This document shows positions 53,403-63,691 of a stretch of 64,000 nucleotides of DNA, in pieces. Numbering within the stretch: the stretch's first letter is position 1; each line of letters begins with the position of its first letter. A model generated the notes under the pieces. The model did not search any database and was not told the DNA's origin. It saw only the letters and a program-made list of their open reading frames with translations. The position numbers and the translations under genes are program-made. The DNA is from Chitinophaga pinensis (lineage in GTDB: Bacteria; Bacteroidota; Bacteroidia; B-17B0; Aurantibacillaceae): assembly GCA_945887955.1 (NCBI GenBank), contig CAMCZO010000001.1, positions 50,472 through 114,471 of the forward strand. The letters run 5' to 3'.

Positions 53403-53810
53403 TTAATTGCTATTTGATGGAATGTTTAAACGAATAGCTGAAGCAATTTGTTCGAATTCTTGATGAGTTAATTTTAATTTTTCTTTAGAAAAATCAGCGT
53501 CACTTGTGGTGTTTATCGGAATTAAATGGACGTGAGCATGAGGTACTTCTAAACCTATAACATGCATTGATATTCGCTTACAGGTAACTGTTTTTTTTAT
53601 TGCAAGAGCCACTTCTCTAGAAAATTTCATTAAACCAAGATATTCTTCAGATTCTAAATCAAAAATATAATCAACTTCTTTTTTGGGAATCACTAATACG
53701 TGTCCTTTTTTTAAAGGAAATACATCTAAAAAGGCTAAATAATTTTTGTTCTCTGCTATTTTATAACTTGGTATTTGATTAGATGCAATTTTTGAAAAAA
53801 TGCTTGACAT
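53403..53810 (-). CDS. HIT family nucleotide hydrolase/transferase
   Basis: The 135-residue product is a histidine-triad protein: SIFSKIASNQIPSYKI, FLDVFPLKKGHVLVIPKKE and the triad HAHVHLIPI (about 108-116). HIT enzymes hydrolyse or transfer nucleotides from phosphoramidates and dinucleotides; the physiological substrate is unknown. The ATG at 53810 (MSSIFSK) lies 5 bp after the greA stop and is preferred; an in-frame TTG at 53819 would overlap greA. The gene is the second in a greA-HIT operon, a common pair in Bacteroidota. Confidence 0.92.
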   Translation of the reverse strand: MSSIFSKIASNQIPSYKIAENKNYLAFLDVFPLKKGHVLVIPKKEVDYIFDLESEEYLGLMKFSREVALAIKKTVTCKRISMHVIGLEVPHAHVHLIPINTTSDADFSKEKLKLTHQEFEQIASAIRLNIPSNSN

Positions 53811-53815
53811 AATTA

Positions 53816-54292
53816 TCAAATAGTTATTTCAATAACTTCAAAAGTAACTTTTCCAACAGGAACTATTACATCCACCTTGTCGGAGACTTTTTTTCCAAGT
53901 AATGCTCTGCCAATTGGAGAATCGACTGATATTTTACCATTTTTTAATTCGGCTTCATTTTCAGCAACTATGGTATATTTCATGATGGCTCCGTTATTTA
54001 AATTTTTAATTTTTACCGTAGTTAAAATACTGACTTTACTTAAATCAATTTTTGATTCATCAACTATTCTTGCGTTAGCAATAACCACTTCTAATTTAGC
54101 GATACGAAATTCTAATAATGCTTGCGCTTCTCTAGCAGCATCGTATTCGGCATTTTCACTTAAATCACCCTTATCTCTTGCGTCTACAATTGCCTGAGTA
54201 GCTGCTTTACGTTCTTTAGTTCTTAAAAGATGTAATTCATCTTTTAATTTTTGTAAGCCTTCTTCAGTGTAATAACCAATTTGTTGTGCCAT
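53816..54292 (-). CDS. greA: Transcription elongation factor GreA
   Basis: The 158-residue product rescues arrested RNA polymerase by stimulating transcript cleavage. The N-terminal coiled coil carries GLQKLKDELHLLRTKERKAATQAI and the tip acidic patch DARDKGDLSENAEYDAAREAQ (about 42-62, with the D/E pair needed for cleavage). The C-terminal FKBP-like domain ends DSPIGRALLGKKVSDKVDVIVP. Length is normal. A -7-like TAAATTTT lies 8 nt before the ATG on the minus strand. It is followed by the HIT gene. Confidence 0.96.
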   Translation of the reverse strand: MAQQIGYYTEEGLQKLKDELHLLRTKERKAATQAIVDARDKGDLSENAEYDAAREAQALLEFRIAKLEVVIANARIVDESKIDLSKVSILTTVKIKNLNNGAIMKYTIVAENEAELKNGKISVDSPIGRALLGKKVSDKVDVIVPVGKVTFEVIEITI

Positions 54293-54318
54293 ATTTGCTT
54301 AAAATTTAAAAAAAAGAA

Positions 54319-54336
54319 TCCCGAAAAAAATCGGGA
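54319..54336 (-). terminator. Hairpin terminator after the PorV/PorQ-like gene
   Basis: A 6-bp stem TCCCGA / TCGGGA with a 6-A loop is followed, on the minus strand, by a T-rich run. It ends the operon that starts at 63653 and separates it from greA. Confidence 0.75.
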
Positions 54337-54365
54337 CACATTCTGTAAAACAAAAATAAAACTAT

Positions 54366-55436
54366 TTATAGATTTAATCTAAATCCAAATGTATGAGAAC
54401 CTCCAAAAGGATTTGTTAATCTATAAGAATAATCAAAACCAAAAGTTGATTTTTTTTCATTTATAGGAACTTCAAAAGTTGCTCCTAATGCTGGTCCTGT
54501 AAAAGCCGTTCTTCTTGTTTCTTGATTCATGATATCTTTTTCAAAATAATATCCTGCTCTAATCATTAACATTTCTCTCCATGCATATTCTATACCAGAT
54601 AAAAAATTATCATAGGTAAAAGAATTAGAAGTATAAGTACCATTTAGTGAGATTCTGTTTTGTTTGGAAACGCCAGAACTATCTTTAGTTAAATAAAAAT
54701 CGTAAGACCCACCAATATTAACTAGGGCAGGCAATTCAAAAGAACCCGAACGATTATTTACAGTAAGTTCATAACTATTACTAATAGAAGTGATGTTAGC
54801 TTGTCTGCTTAAACCATCTCCAACATAACTCATTTTTGGGCCCCAATTTTTTAAAGAAATTCCAAAATGAATTTGATCATATTTTCCAGTATGATATTGA
54901 ATTCCTGCATCGATTCCTAATCCTCTGGCTGAAGCGTTTGGAATTTGTTCGCTAATTATTTTAAAATTAATACCCCCATAAATATTATCAGAAAATATTT
55001 TCGCATAAGAAAGATTAATATTATAAAAAGTTGGATTATATGATCCTAAGCCACCCTCAGGCTGCTCTTCGGTGGTAATATCGATTTTACCAGCATTAAT
55101 AGAAGTTACACCAAATCCTATTGTACCAGTTTCTCCAATACCCTGAGTTAAACCAAAACTATTAATAAAAATATCAGTGCCTTGTAACCAATTAGATCGG
55201 TTAAATAATACTTCTGTTTTACGAGTATAAGCCGTACCAGCAACATTTAAAAATTGAGCTTCTAATCCTCTAACCTTTGCAGAATTTGAACCAACCATTC
55301 CCGAATTGCGAGAATAAGGATTAATTAACAACTGACTTGCTCCGGCTTGACCAATTCGTTCAGGATTTCCTGAATAGCAATACAATGAGAAAGTCAATGC
55401 TGCCATGAGGCCAAAATATTTTAAATTTTTAATCAT
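54366..55436 (-). CDS. PorV/PorQ-family outer-membrane protein
   Basis: The 356-residue product has a signal peptide (MIKNLKYFGLMAALTFSLYCYS) and a PorV/PorQ-type barrel: GASQLLINPYSRNSGMVGSNSAKVRG at the mature start, FLNVAGTAYTRKTEVLFNRSNWL, RGLGIDAGIQYHTG and the end THTFGFRLNL. PorV-like proteins carry T9SS cargo or anchor surface proteins. Here it lies 18 bp downstream of a giant secreted protein with a T9SS-type C-terminus, so it may be a dedicated partner. It differs clearly from the PorV next to porU. It ends at the hairpin at 54319-54336. Confidence 0.85.
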   Translation of the reverse strand: MIKNLKYFGLMAALTFSLYCYSGNPERIGQAGASQLLINPYSRNSGMVGSNSAKVRGLEAQFLNVAGTAYTRKTEVLFNRSNWLQGTDIFINSFGLTQGIGETGTIGFGVTSINAGKIDITTEEQPEGGLGSYNPTFYNINLSYAKIFSDNIYGGINFKIISEQIPNASARGLGIDAGIQYHTGKYDQIHFGISLKNWGPKMSYVGDGLSRQANITSISNSYELTVNNRSGSFELPALVNIGGSYDFYLTKDSSGVSKQNRISLNGTYTSNSFTYDNFLSGIEYAWREMLMIRAGYYFEKDIMNQETRRTAFTGPALGATFEVPINEKKSTFGFDYSYRLTNPFGGSHTFGFRLNL

Positions 55437-55454
55437 CTTATTTTTTTTTATTGA

Positions 55455-58400
55455 CTAATAGCTTTGAACATCTAGTGGACGCATTATACCGAACCATTTT
55501 ACAATCTTCTCGCCTAATCCTTCTGCATCGATATAAAAAATATACAAACCACTTGCAACAGAAATATTATTTTGATTTTTTAAGTCCCAATCCGTATAAC
55601 TAATCTGTTTTGTTTGTTTAATATCTGATCCAGTTCCGTTAGAACCAGTATAAATATCTTCCTGACCACTAACGTCTCTTTTAATTGTTCGAATCAAAGT
55701 TCCATTCATTGAAAATATTTTGATAGTGCATTTGTTTGGTAAATTTGTAATTCTAACTCGATTATCTACCCTACCTGTTTCGTATGCTGATGAACCATAA
55801 TATGGATTTGGAACAACACGAATTAAGTCTAAGGCATTTTTAGCGGTTTCTGAATCATTAGTTTTAGTAGCAATATCACTTGTATTAAATGAGTACAAAG
55901 GGAAATTATTGTTCTCTGGGCTTGCTTTAATATTTGTTGTAAGCAAAGAAGGGTTATTTACACTAATTAATTTATTTAAAGTAGCGTATTGCTGATTTCC
56001 TGATTGTATTTTAGCAATCCCTGAAAATCCATATCTATATGGCTTAGCAACATTTATTTGAAATCTCACATCCGAAGGCATATTATCTGGGCTAAGAAAG
56101 TTATAACCTGATTTAGGTATTGGAATAGATACCCACATGATATCACGTTCTAAAGCGCTAAAAGGAGCTAAATTATTACCACTCATATCAGTAGAAAAAA
56201 CAGAGGGCTTAAAATAGTTTTGTAGAATCTCAATTATTCTTTTGCCATAATCGTATCTTCCTGAATAAGCCTCTTTTCCTGCTAAATCAGTTTCCCATTC
56301 AAAAATAGTTCCTGGGGTTAAATTAAATTTTGAATTAGTAGTATTACCTCCAAAAACATAAACAAAATGTTTACCACCCATTGCATATTGATAAGGACTA
56401 TTCATACTTGATGTTGGATTCCAAATCATATCATCTCCATTATTTTCTTTTTGGAAGCTATCTTCACCAAAAGCCATATTTAATCGTTCACCAGTTTCGA
56501 TATTTATGGCGTAGCCTGGAAACCATCCCATTCCTGAAGCGCTAATATAATCTGCATCATTAGGATCGTCGGTTACAATACCATTACCAATTTTACCATT
56601 TTTATCAACAGAAGCATGATTTCTTGGGCCAAAGAAAAATGCATTTCCTTGACTTAATTGTGACTTTTCTTGCATTTCTAGAACTGCACATCGAGTCCAT
56701 TTTGATTGATCTTTGGTAAATACAATCAAAGAGCTACTCATTTTTCTTAAATCTGTATTACCATTATTAGGTGAAGAAGATGTCATTTGTTGTTTATTAT
56801 ACTTTTCTACAAACCTCGGGTCTTCTTTCCACGAATTTCCATTAAAACCTGGTCCACAGAAAATTCTTGCAGAAGAAATACGATAATAAGAGGCGCATAA
56901 AGGATAAGGTGCCCAAGTCCCTTTTAAAATTTTACCAAATTGTTTTTGTGGATCATAAAAAGCAAAGTCTGAACCTGTTTTCTTATAATATGCATCTTCA
57001 AAACCAGCAGTTTTATTAGTACCTGAAAGTATCCAATTAAAAGGATTTTCTCCATCTTGATCTTCTAAAGAACCTAACCAATTGTTGGTGCCATTAACAT
57101 AAGAAATATTTGCGCCAATAAAAGAACCTGGATTTGGGCCTAAATAAGAAGCATCTTTTGTTGTGAAATCTGAAAATTTATTAACATCCTCTCCTGGATC
57201 TGCGACCTGATTTATTTTAATAGAGAAACCTAATTCAGGAAAATAGAATTCGTTGCCAACATTAATTGCTTGAAATAAAGTGTCTTTATAACTAGCATTA
57301 GTAATAATTGTTGATGGAGTGGGCTCATTTGGATGATATATTTTTTTAGAAATAATATCTTTTAATTCCCAACTAGTATTGTTAGCATTTATAGTGGCAA
57401 GAGTTCCAGTATAAGTTTTGGAAGCAAGCGATGATGATTGTGCTGATTGTAGCATTAAATTTATGGAATCTGCTGGAGTTTTTGCAACAAAAGGAACCTG
57501 TCCTTTTTTATCAATAGAATTCTGAATAAATCTAAATTCAAACTTCGAATCTACTAAATTTAAGGGGTCAACCACTTTTATATTTATAGGACCCTGTCCA
57601 TATTCATATTCAATATTTTCAACAAATGAATTAGGCGAATTTAAAATTGCAAGTTCTGATTCGTTAGTTAAGGTCATGAGATTTCCGCCATTTCCTTGAC
57701 CTTCTTTTCTGGTGATTTTTGGGCCAAATCCATAAACTGACTGGGCAATTGTGCCCCCTTTTTCGGCGTCTATATTGTGAGGAATTCCTGCAGCGCGTTT
57801 TAATTTACGCCCCTCTAAATAAGGTTTCTTCTGCCCCATTAAATTTGCTGAAGAACTAATTGAAACAGGAACATCGGGCGCATAAGTTAAATACTCATTG
57901 TGAGCATAGGCAACCGTAACAAAATAATAGGTTTTATTATTTACTAATTTTCGATTTTCTAAAGTAGAAAAAGCATCATCGGTAATTTTAAATGTTGATG
58001 AAATTCCTTTATTAGCTCCATCTACTTTTACCTTTGGCACATATCCACCAACATTATTATCAATTTCATAATTCACTAATCTACTATAGTTATTTGCCAC
58101 ATCGCATTGAAAAATTGGAATTGCTTTTGTTCTGTCGCTTAAATCTGTAGAAGTTACTCCATCATTTTTAACTTGATAAACAATATACCCTTCAAATCTA
58201 TAATTCTTATCCGGATTACTTAAAGCTGTTATGGTAGAAGTTGGGTCAGATACAATTGAAATATCTTCTTCTTCATAATCATTATTATATCTTTTAAAAT
58301 TATTTGATTTACCTTTTTCGTTTGTTAGATAAAAAATTAATTCGTTATTCATTTCTTGAATAGTCAAATTAGGTGCTTCGGGACCATCTAATAATTTAAA

Positions 58401-59927
58401 GCAATTATCAAATAATGCTTGTGCTTTATCATCAGCACTAAACAATAATTCTAATGATTGCATATTGCCGCCTTTACTTGGACTTTGAGCCCATGGCATT
58501 CCAAAAGTAATTTCATTAACAGCTCCTGGCTTTAAAGTAAAAGGGCCAGCAGATTGTAAGAAACGACGATCGCCAGGTAAATTACCAGATGCTTTTTCTG
58601 TCCAGCCAGTGTTTTTTACAGGATTACCATCGTAAACATAAGTTGCCGGAGAGGTTCCGCCATATGCATTGCCACCGATAGTAAAATTAGAGCCGTCTTT
58701 CCAAAAACCAGTCATGTAATTGTAATAATGAATGGCTATATCTGGATTTGTAGTTTGAGGAGGAAAAGCTCCAATATTATTATTATAATAAGTAAACCTC
58801 GACATTTGAATAGTTTCTCCTGCCTCATCAGTAATTCCATCTTGATCATTATCAATTTTGTCTCCAATATCAGCTAAAGGTCCTTTAAAGAAATCGCAAC
58901 CTAAAGATGGAGGATAATCTTGATAGCCATTAACTCCACTAGCGGATTCGTCAAATGGATCTGCGTTGTAGATATAACCTAAGCCTCTTTTTACGTCACA
59001 ACCAACATAGTCATCTAAATAATATCCCAAATCAGCATCGTTCCAAATAGTAAAGTATGTTGAGTTTAATTGAAAAGAAGAGCGATTAAACACCTCGTAA
59101 CTATAAAAGGTCATATTATTTATCTCATCGTTTGTTTTAAAACCAAAAGCTTGAGCTCTAACCTCAACACCAATTGGTACACCTTGAGTTTCGGTATGAA
59201 TACCCCCTTTATCATTAAAAATCCAAAACAAAGTATTATCTCCAAATAATTTAGTTTTACAAAATCCTAATTCATTTTTTTCTGCTAAATTTTGTATATC
59301 ATAGGCTGGATAATCTCCTCCGGTTGGATCATATAATCCATCGCTATTTACATCTATAAAAGGAGCAATTCTTCGACCTTGTTGTTTACTTACATCGCCA
59401 TTACCTGGCCAATTTAATATTCCTGGAGTAATTGGGCCGCCGGCAACAAAATTATCTACTTCATTTCTTGAAACGGTATAAACTTGATCGTACTTTGAAC
59501 ATTCAGTCGGATCAGCTGAAGCATTTATGGTATCTAATGGGCCAGGCCAAAAATCAATTCCATTTTGGCGGTAAGTCATTGCGGCTACTTTTAATTGTCC
59601 ACCTGCATCTAAACCACCTAACCAAATAGATCCAGCAAAACTTGAAGATATTCCATTATTTCTATTTTGAACTGCAGGAATGTAGTAATAAGCATTAGTA
59701 TTTCCATCTCTATCCCACCACATATCTCCGCCTGTAAATATAATTGTTCTTACATTATTAACCCAAAATTCTTTACTCGCTTTAGGAGCGGCACAATTAG
59801 CTAATACTCTTTGATTTATTTTTATTGAAGAGCTTTCTTCGCCCGGAGCCTTTTCTTTAGCTAATAAGGATATGCTTGTAAATGATACTAATAATATTAT
59901 AACTTTTTTCATACTAATTTTCTTCAT
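55455..59927 (-). CDS. 1490-residue secreted protein with T9SS-type C-terminal domain
   Basis: The product has a signal peptide (MKKVIILLVSFTSISLLA, from the ATG at 59912; the first ATG at 59927 adds five residues). The early mature region contains WWDRDGNTNAYYYIPA and SIWLGGLDAGGQLKVAAMTYR. Two calcium-binding-like loops are visible: DVNSDGLYDP (about 191-200) and DNDQDGITDE (about 356-365). The long middle is beta-rich with repeated Gly/Asn segments. The end (RVVPNPYYG ... TIKIFSMNGTLIRTI ... ASGLYIFYIDAEGLGEKIV) is a T9SS C-terminal sorting domain, though with an extra tail, RPLDVQSY. Function unknown; location is probably the cell surface. It lies between the TonB receptor (9 bp) and the PorV-like gene. 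Confidence 0.8.
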   Translation of the reverse strand: MKKISMKKVIILLVSFTSISLLAKEKAPGEESSSIKINQRVLANCAAPKASKEFWVNNVRTIIFTGGDMWWDRDGNTNAYYYIPAVQNRNNGISSSFAGSIWLGGLDAGGQLKVAAMTYRQNGIDFWPGPLDTINASADPTECSKYDQVYTVSRNEVDNFVAGGPITPGILNWPGNGDVSKQQGRRIAPFIDVNSDGLYDPTGGDYPAYDIQNLAEKNELGFCKTKLFGDNTLFWIFNDKGGIHTETQGVPIGVEVRAQAFGFKTNDEINNMTFYSYEVFNRSSFQLNSTYFTIWNDADLGYYLDDYVGCDVKRGLGYIYNADPFDESASGVNGYQDYPPSLGCDFFKGPLADIGDKIDNDQDGITDEAGETIQMSRFTYYNNNIGAFPPQTTNPDIAIHYYNYMTGFWKDGSNFTIGGNAYGGTSPATYVYDGNPVKNTGWTEKASGNLPGDRRFLQSAGPFTLKPGAVNEITFGMPWAQSPSKGGNMQSLELLFSADDKAQALFDNCFKLLDGPEAPNLTIQEMNNELIFYLTNEKGKSNNFKRYNNDYEEEDISIVSDPTSTITALSNPDKNYRFEGYIVYQVKNDGVTSTDLSDRTKAIPIFQCDVANNYSRLVNYEIDNNVGGYVPKVKVDGANKGISSTFKITDDAFSTLENRKLVNNKTYYFVTVAYAHNEYLTYAPDVPVSISSSANLMGQKKPYLEGRKLKRAAGIPHNIDAEKGGTIAQSVYGFGPKITRKEGQGNGGNLMTLTNESELAILNSPNSFVENIEYEYGQGPINIKVVDPLNLVDSKFEFRFIQNSIDKKGQVPFVAKTPADSINLMLQSAQSSSLASKTYTGTLATINANNTSWELKDIISKKIYHPNEPTPSTIITNASYKDTLFQAINVGNEFYFPELGFSIKINQVADPGEDVNKFSDFTTKDASYLGPNPGSFIGANISYVNGTNNWLGSLEDQDGENPFNWILSGTNKTAGFEDAYYKKTGSDFAFYDPQKQFGKILKGTWAPYPLCASYYRISSARIFCGPGFNGNSWKEDPRFVEKYNKQQMTSSSPNNGNTDLRKMSSSLIVFTKDQSKWTRCAVLEMQEKSQLSQGNAFFFGPRNHASVDKNGKIGNGIVTDDPNDADYISASGMGWFPGYAINIETGERLNMAFGEDSFQKENNGDDMIWNPTSSMNSPYQYAMGGKHFVYVFGGNTTNSKFNLTPGTIFEWETDLAGKEAYSGRYDYGKRIIEILQNYFKPSVFSTDMSGNNLAPFSALERDIMWVSIPIPKSGYNFLSPDNMPSDVRFQINVAKPYRYGFSGIAKIQSGNQQYATLNKLISVNNPSLLTTNIKASPENNNFPLYSFNTSDIATKTNDSETAKNALDLIRVVPNPYYGSSAYETGRVDNRVRITNLPNKCTIKIFSMNGTLIRTIKRDVSGQEDIYTGSNGTGSDIKQTKQISYTDWDLKNQNNISVASGLYIFYIDAEGLGEKIVKWFGIMRPLDVQSY

Positions 59928-59936
59928 TTCAAAAAA

Positions 59937-62900
59937 TTAAAAACTAAATAATAAGCCCAAACGAATTTGACGAGGCAGACTGTAATTGCCAGGTGCATTC
60001 ATTCGAATTGAATACATATTACTATAAGCAACTGCACTATTAGCTTGAGCCAAGGCAGCTTGAGCTTGTGTTGAACTTAAGTAACCATCATCGTCAGGTG
60101 CACCAGTGTAATTAAATACATTTAATATATTTTGAGTATTAAATAAATTTAAAACCTGGAGGTATATGTTTATGTTAGCTGATTTTTCTCCATCAGGTCC
60201 ATCTTTACCCCAAGTTAAATTAATGTTTTTATCTAAACGTAAATTTGCTCTAAAATTCCAAGGTTTTGACGAGCCGTTTATTTGCCCAACAATACTTGAA
60301 CGTCCGTTTCCGCCTTGTGTAGGGACTGCTGTACTCCATCGAGTATATGGATTACCTGAATTAAGTAAGAATGATAAATTAAAGCCAATATCTTGAAAAA
60401 GACGAATACTTTTATCTGATTTAGTTTTAAATGATGGCCCTTTATAATCTTTTTTATTCCCAAAACGGTAATCATAACTTAATACAAAATTATGACGGGT
60501 ATCAAAATCTAAAGGTTGAAGTATTCTTAAATTAGGTTGGCCTGTTGAAGCTAAATTTGCTCCAGAATTAGCATTAGAACCAGAACCATCAGCAAATTGT
60601 AAAGTGTAATTTAAATTAATTCTAGAGCCGCCTGTTCTTCTAAAATCAAAAATACAAGAAATACCTTTTACAGTTGAAAAATCAATATTATCATACATGA
60701 TATAATTTTTCGGAAAAGCTCCAACAACAACACGTTGATTTATTTGACCTCTTATTTCTTTGTAAAAAGATGTAATAGTTAATGATGCATTTTTACGTTC
60801 ATTTAATACCTGTTGAAAACCTAACTCATAATCAACTGTTCTTTGTGGTTGTTGATTAGGATTTGTAATTAATGGTGTTGATCCCGAAGCGTTCATATAA
60901 TAATATTCTAAAGGCAATAGTTGACTTCCGGTAGGTCGTTGTGATAAAACATCATAGTGCGCAAAAAAATTAGCCACATCAGAAATTGGGAAAGAAAATG
61001 CTAAGCGAGGTTGAGGAATAATTGCTGCAACATAATTTGTAAAAGCAAGTGCTGACATTTTTTTGTCATAATCGGCGTTATCTTTAAAAAGAGGAATTGG
61101 TCTAGCATCAGAAGAAGCAATTAAGTTTGGATCAGAAATTTCATTTCCTTCACTATTGTACCATTTGTCTCCATCTCTATAACCCTTGATTGAAATTGGA
61201 GATTTTCCACCGCTGGGATTTTGAGCAACATAAATAGCTGCGTTTTGCGAAATATTTTTTGGGATATTATCTGTAAATCCTGCTGGTAAATTACCTATAG
61301 AACCCAAATCTCCAACATGAGCTAATTCATGAAGTGCATATTTATCTTTTAACACTTGCTGATTAGCGTCATATCTATCAATACGCAAACCAACATTAAA
61401 CTTAATGTCTTTAAAATCGAAATGATCCATAAGATATATAGAAGAATAAATAGGACGAAACGAACCAATTGGTAAAAGTAATTTACCATTAGAGGAAGTT
61501 TCAGTTAAAAATTTATTAATATCTGTTTTTTCATTTGTTTTAATACCATCATGAGTATAACCATTGTAAGAAACAATATTATTATCACTTGTATTTCCTA
61601 ACAAATCTTCAGCACTAAACATATTTATATTAAATATAGAGGGGTCTAAGGCATCCGTATTAATAAAACCTGTATAGTTTTTATCTAATCCCATTTTTAC
61701 TAAAAGTTTCTCCGAAAATTGAGTTTGTTTATCTTCTTCGTATAAATAATTAAAAGAATAATAAGGAACTAAGCCTGAAAAATCTGGGTTTAATATGGGG
61801 TTCGATTTATCTAGTTGCTCTGTATGTTGATTTACTATTTGCCTCATTCGAGTCCAAAGTGCTGAAGCATTTAACCCATAATTGCTAAAAGTACGTTGAT
61901 CAAATTCTAAACCTACAGTTACAGCATGATCTTTAATATCAGTATTAAAACTAGTTGCTACTCTTACTTGTTCTTGATTAGAGAAAGAATATCCCCCCGG
62001 ATAGGCTCCGAAATTGTTATATAAACTATAAACACTCTGTGGGTTATCGCCATTTCTTAAACCATTATTACCAGCAATATAATCTAAACTAATAAAAGGT
62101 GTTCTTGAATTATTAATCAAATAACTTGTATAAAGAGCTGCATCAGGATTAAGGGTGCCAGGTGTAAATTTTACAGGAAGTTCAGACCTACCAGAATATA
62201 CGTAGGCATTAACGGTTTGTCCGTTAATTAAAAAATCAGGCGAATAATTATAAGTAATTGCATTATCTTGAGCAAAATAACTTCGCTCAAATTTACCCAC
62301 ATAGCCATAATTAAACAAATTATCTTTATGAATTTGGCTTTGATTTTTAGACATGCCATTTTCATAACTCACTAAAAATTTAAAAAACGAATTTGAAATA
62401 AGAGATTGTGATTTTTCTTTGTTTATCTGCGAATTACCGAATTTTTGGGTAATTGATAAATTGCCTCGAATGGTACGGCCAATGTTTTGAGAATTATTTA
62501 CTGAATTAAATATTTGATTACCTCCTTGACCACCAGAATTGTTATCTGAATAATCATAAAAACCTCCCAAAGTAATATTAGTGTTAGAACTTGGTTGAAA
62601 ATCTATTTTGCCATTAATTGAAATTGATCTGGCTATATTATTAGGACGAATAACATTATCATACATATCGTCTTTTGTTACATACTCTGAATTACGAATA
62701 AAACCAGTTCCTGACCTTGATGGTATTAATGGTTTAGCTTTTAATTCTGCAAGTTTATTATCATTTAAAACCCAAATAGGTACGAAAGACGGTGAAGTTT
62801 CTCTGACATAATTTCCTTGCCCTGATAAAAAGAAACCTAATACAGTTCTTCTTGTAGAATCTTTCTTTTTGTATAATGGCCCACCTAAACTATAACCTAA

Positions 62901-63653
62901 AGAATTATAACCATAAGGATCAGTTAATTCGGAAGAAATTACTTCTATTCCACCAAAATATTTAGACTGAGGGCCACGAGTAGATATTGAAATAGCTCCA
63001 GAAGTTAAATCACCATAATTAGCTGGAACACCACCAGTAATCACATTTAATTGCTCTATAGATTGTTGAGGCAAATTAGGATTACCAAAAACTTTTACAC
63101 CATCAACAAAATAGGTTGTTTGTCCTGAACGGCCACCTCTTACATTAAGTGCTTTTCCTTCATCGGCTTGAAAAACTCCAGCTGTAGTTGCGGCAACTGA
63201 ATTAATATCCTTAGTAGCTAAATTTTGGTAATCTTCGCGAGTAACTGTTTGTCCTGATTTTGTATCAGGATCAATTAAGGGGACCTGATAGGTTGAAACT
63301 ATAATTTCTTCTAAGACAACACCATCACCATTTGATAAGCCAAGTGTTATATTAATGGTTTTACCTTCTCCAACTAAAACATCGTTTATTTGCTGCGTTT
63401 GATATCCTACATAAACTCCTTTAACCGTGTATTTACCGGGCGATAATGGTTTAATAACAGCTTCTCCATCCATATTTGTTGTTCCAACACCAACCTGAAC
63501 ACCGTCTTTAAATGCAACCACATTAGCAAAAGGGATAGCCTCTTTTGTGGCCCTATCCTCTAACTTTATTTTAATAGCTCCATTATCGTTTTGTGAAAAC
63601 GATGTTAAACCAATGAAAATTATAAAAATAGCTGCTAAATAAATCTTATTCAT
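59937..63653 (-). CDS. TonB-dependent receptor with N-terminal carboxypeptidase-regulatory domain
   Basis: The 1238-residue product has a signal peptide (MNKIYLAAIFIIFIGLTSFSQ), an N-terminal CarboxypepD_reg-like domain (about 25-108, EAIPFANVVAFKDG ... GKYTVKGVYVGYQT), a plug (about 130-230, VTREDYQNLATKDINSVAA ... NVRGGRSGQTTYFVDGVKV) and a long barrel ending LPRQIRLGLLFSF. No SusD-like gene follows, so it is not a standard SusCD pair; instead a huge secreted protein and a PorV-like protein follow, suggesting a surface complex. The substrate is unknown. A well-spaced promoter lies upstream. Confidence 0.92.
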   Translation of the reverse strand: MNKIYLAAIFIIFIGLTSFSQNDNGAIKIKLEDRATKEAIPFANVVAFKDGVQVGVGTTNMDGEAVIKPLSPGKYTVKGVYVGYQTQQINDVLVGEGKTINITLGLSNGDGVVLEEIIVSTYQVPLIDPDTKSGQTVTREDYQNLATKDINSVAATTAGVFQADEGKALNVRGGRSGQTTYFVDGVKVFGNPNLPQQSIEQLNVITGGVPANYGDLTSGAISISTRGPQSKYFGGIEVISSELTDPYGYNSLGYSLGGPLYKKKDSTRRTVLGFFLSGQGNYVRETSPSFVPIWVLNDNKLAELKAKPLIPSRSGTGFIRNSEYVTKDDMYDNVIRPNNIARSISINGKIDFQPSSNTNITLGGFYDYSDNNSGGQGGNQIFNSVNNSQNIGRTIRGNLSITQKFGNSQINKEKSQSLISNSFFKFLVSYENGMSKNQSQIHKDNLFNYGYVGKFERSYFAQDNAITYNYSPDFLINGQTVNAYVYSGRSELPVKFTPGTLNPDAALYTSYLINNSRTPFISLDYIAGNNGLRNGDNPQSVYSLYNNFGAYPGGYSFSNQEQVRVATSFNTDIKDHAVTVGLEFDQRTFSNYGLNASALWTRMRQIVNQHTEQLDKSNPILNPDFSGLVPYYSFNYLYEEDKQTQFSEKLLVKMGLDKNYTGFINTDALDPSIFNINMFSAEDLLGNTSDNNIVSYNGYTHDGIKTNEKTDINKFLTETSSNGKLLLPIGSFRPIYSSIYLMDHFDFKDIKFNVGLRIDRYDANQQVLKDKYALHELAHVGDLGSIGNLPAGFTDNIPKNISQNAAIYVAQNPSGGKSPISIKGYRDGDKWYNSEGNEISDPNLIASSDARPIPLFKDNADYDKKMSALAFTNYVAAIIPQPRLAFSFPISDVANFFAHYDVLSQRPTGSQLLPLEYYYMNASGSTPLITNPNQQPQRTVDYELGFQQVLNERKNASLTITSFYKEIRGQINQRVVVGAFPKNYIMYDNIDFSTVKGISCIFDFRRTGGSRINLNYTLQFADGSGSNANSGANLASTGQPNLRILQPLDFDTRHNFVLSYDYRFGNKKDYKGPSFKTKSDKSIRLFQDIGFNLSFLLNSGNPYTRWSTAVPTQGGNGRSSIVGQINGSSKPWNFRANLRLDKNINLTWGKDGPDGEKSANINIYLQVLNLFNTQNILNVFNYTGAPDDDGYLSSTQAQAALAQANSAVAYSNMYSIRMNAPGNYSLPRQIRLGLLFSF

Positions 63654-63691
63654 ATTGTTAAATTAACTTAATGATTCTATATCTAAAGCCT

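Noticed and set aside
60166-60475. Open frames inside the TonB receptor gene on both strands
   Set aside because: They overlap the conserved barrel region in other frames and encode nothing recognisable.
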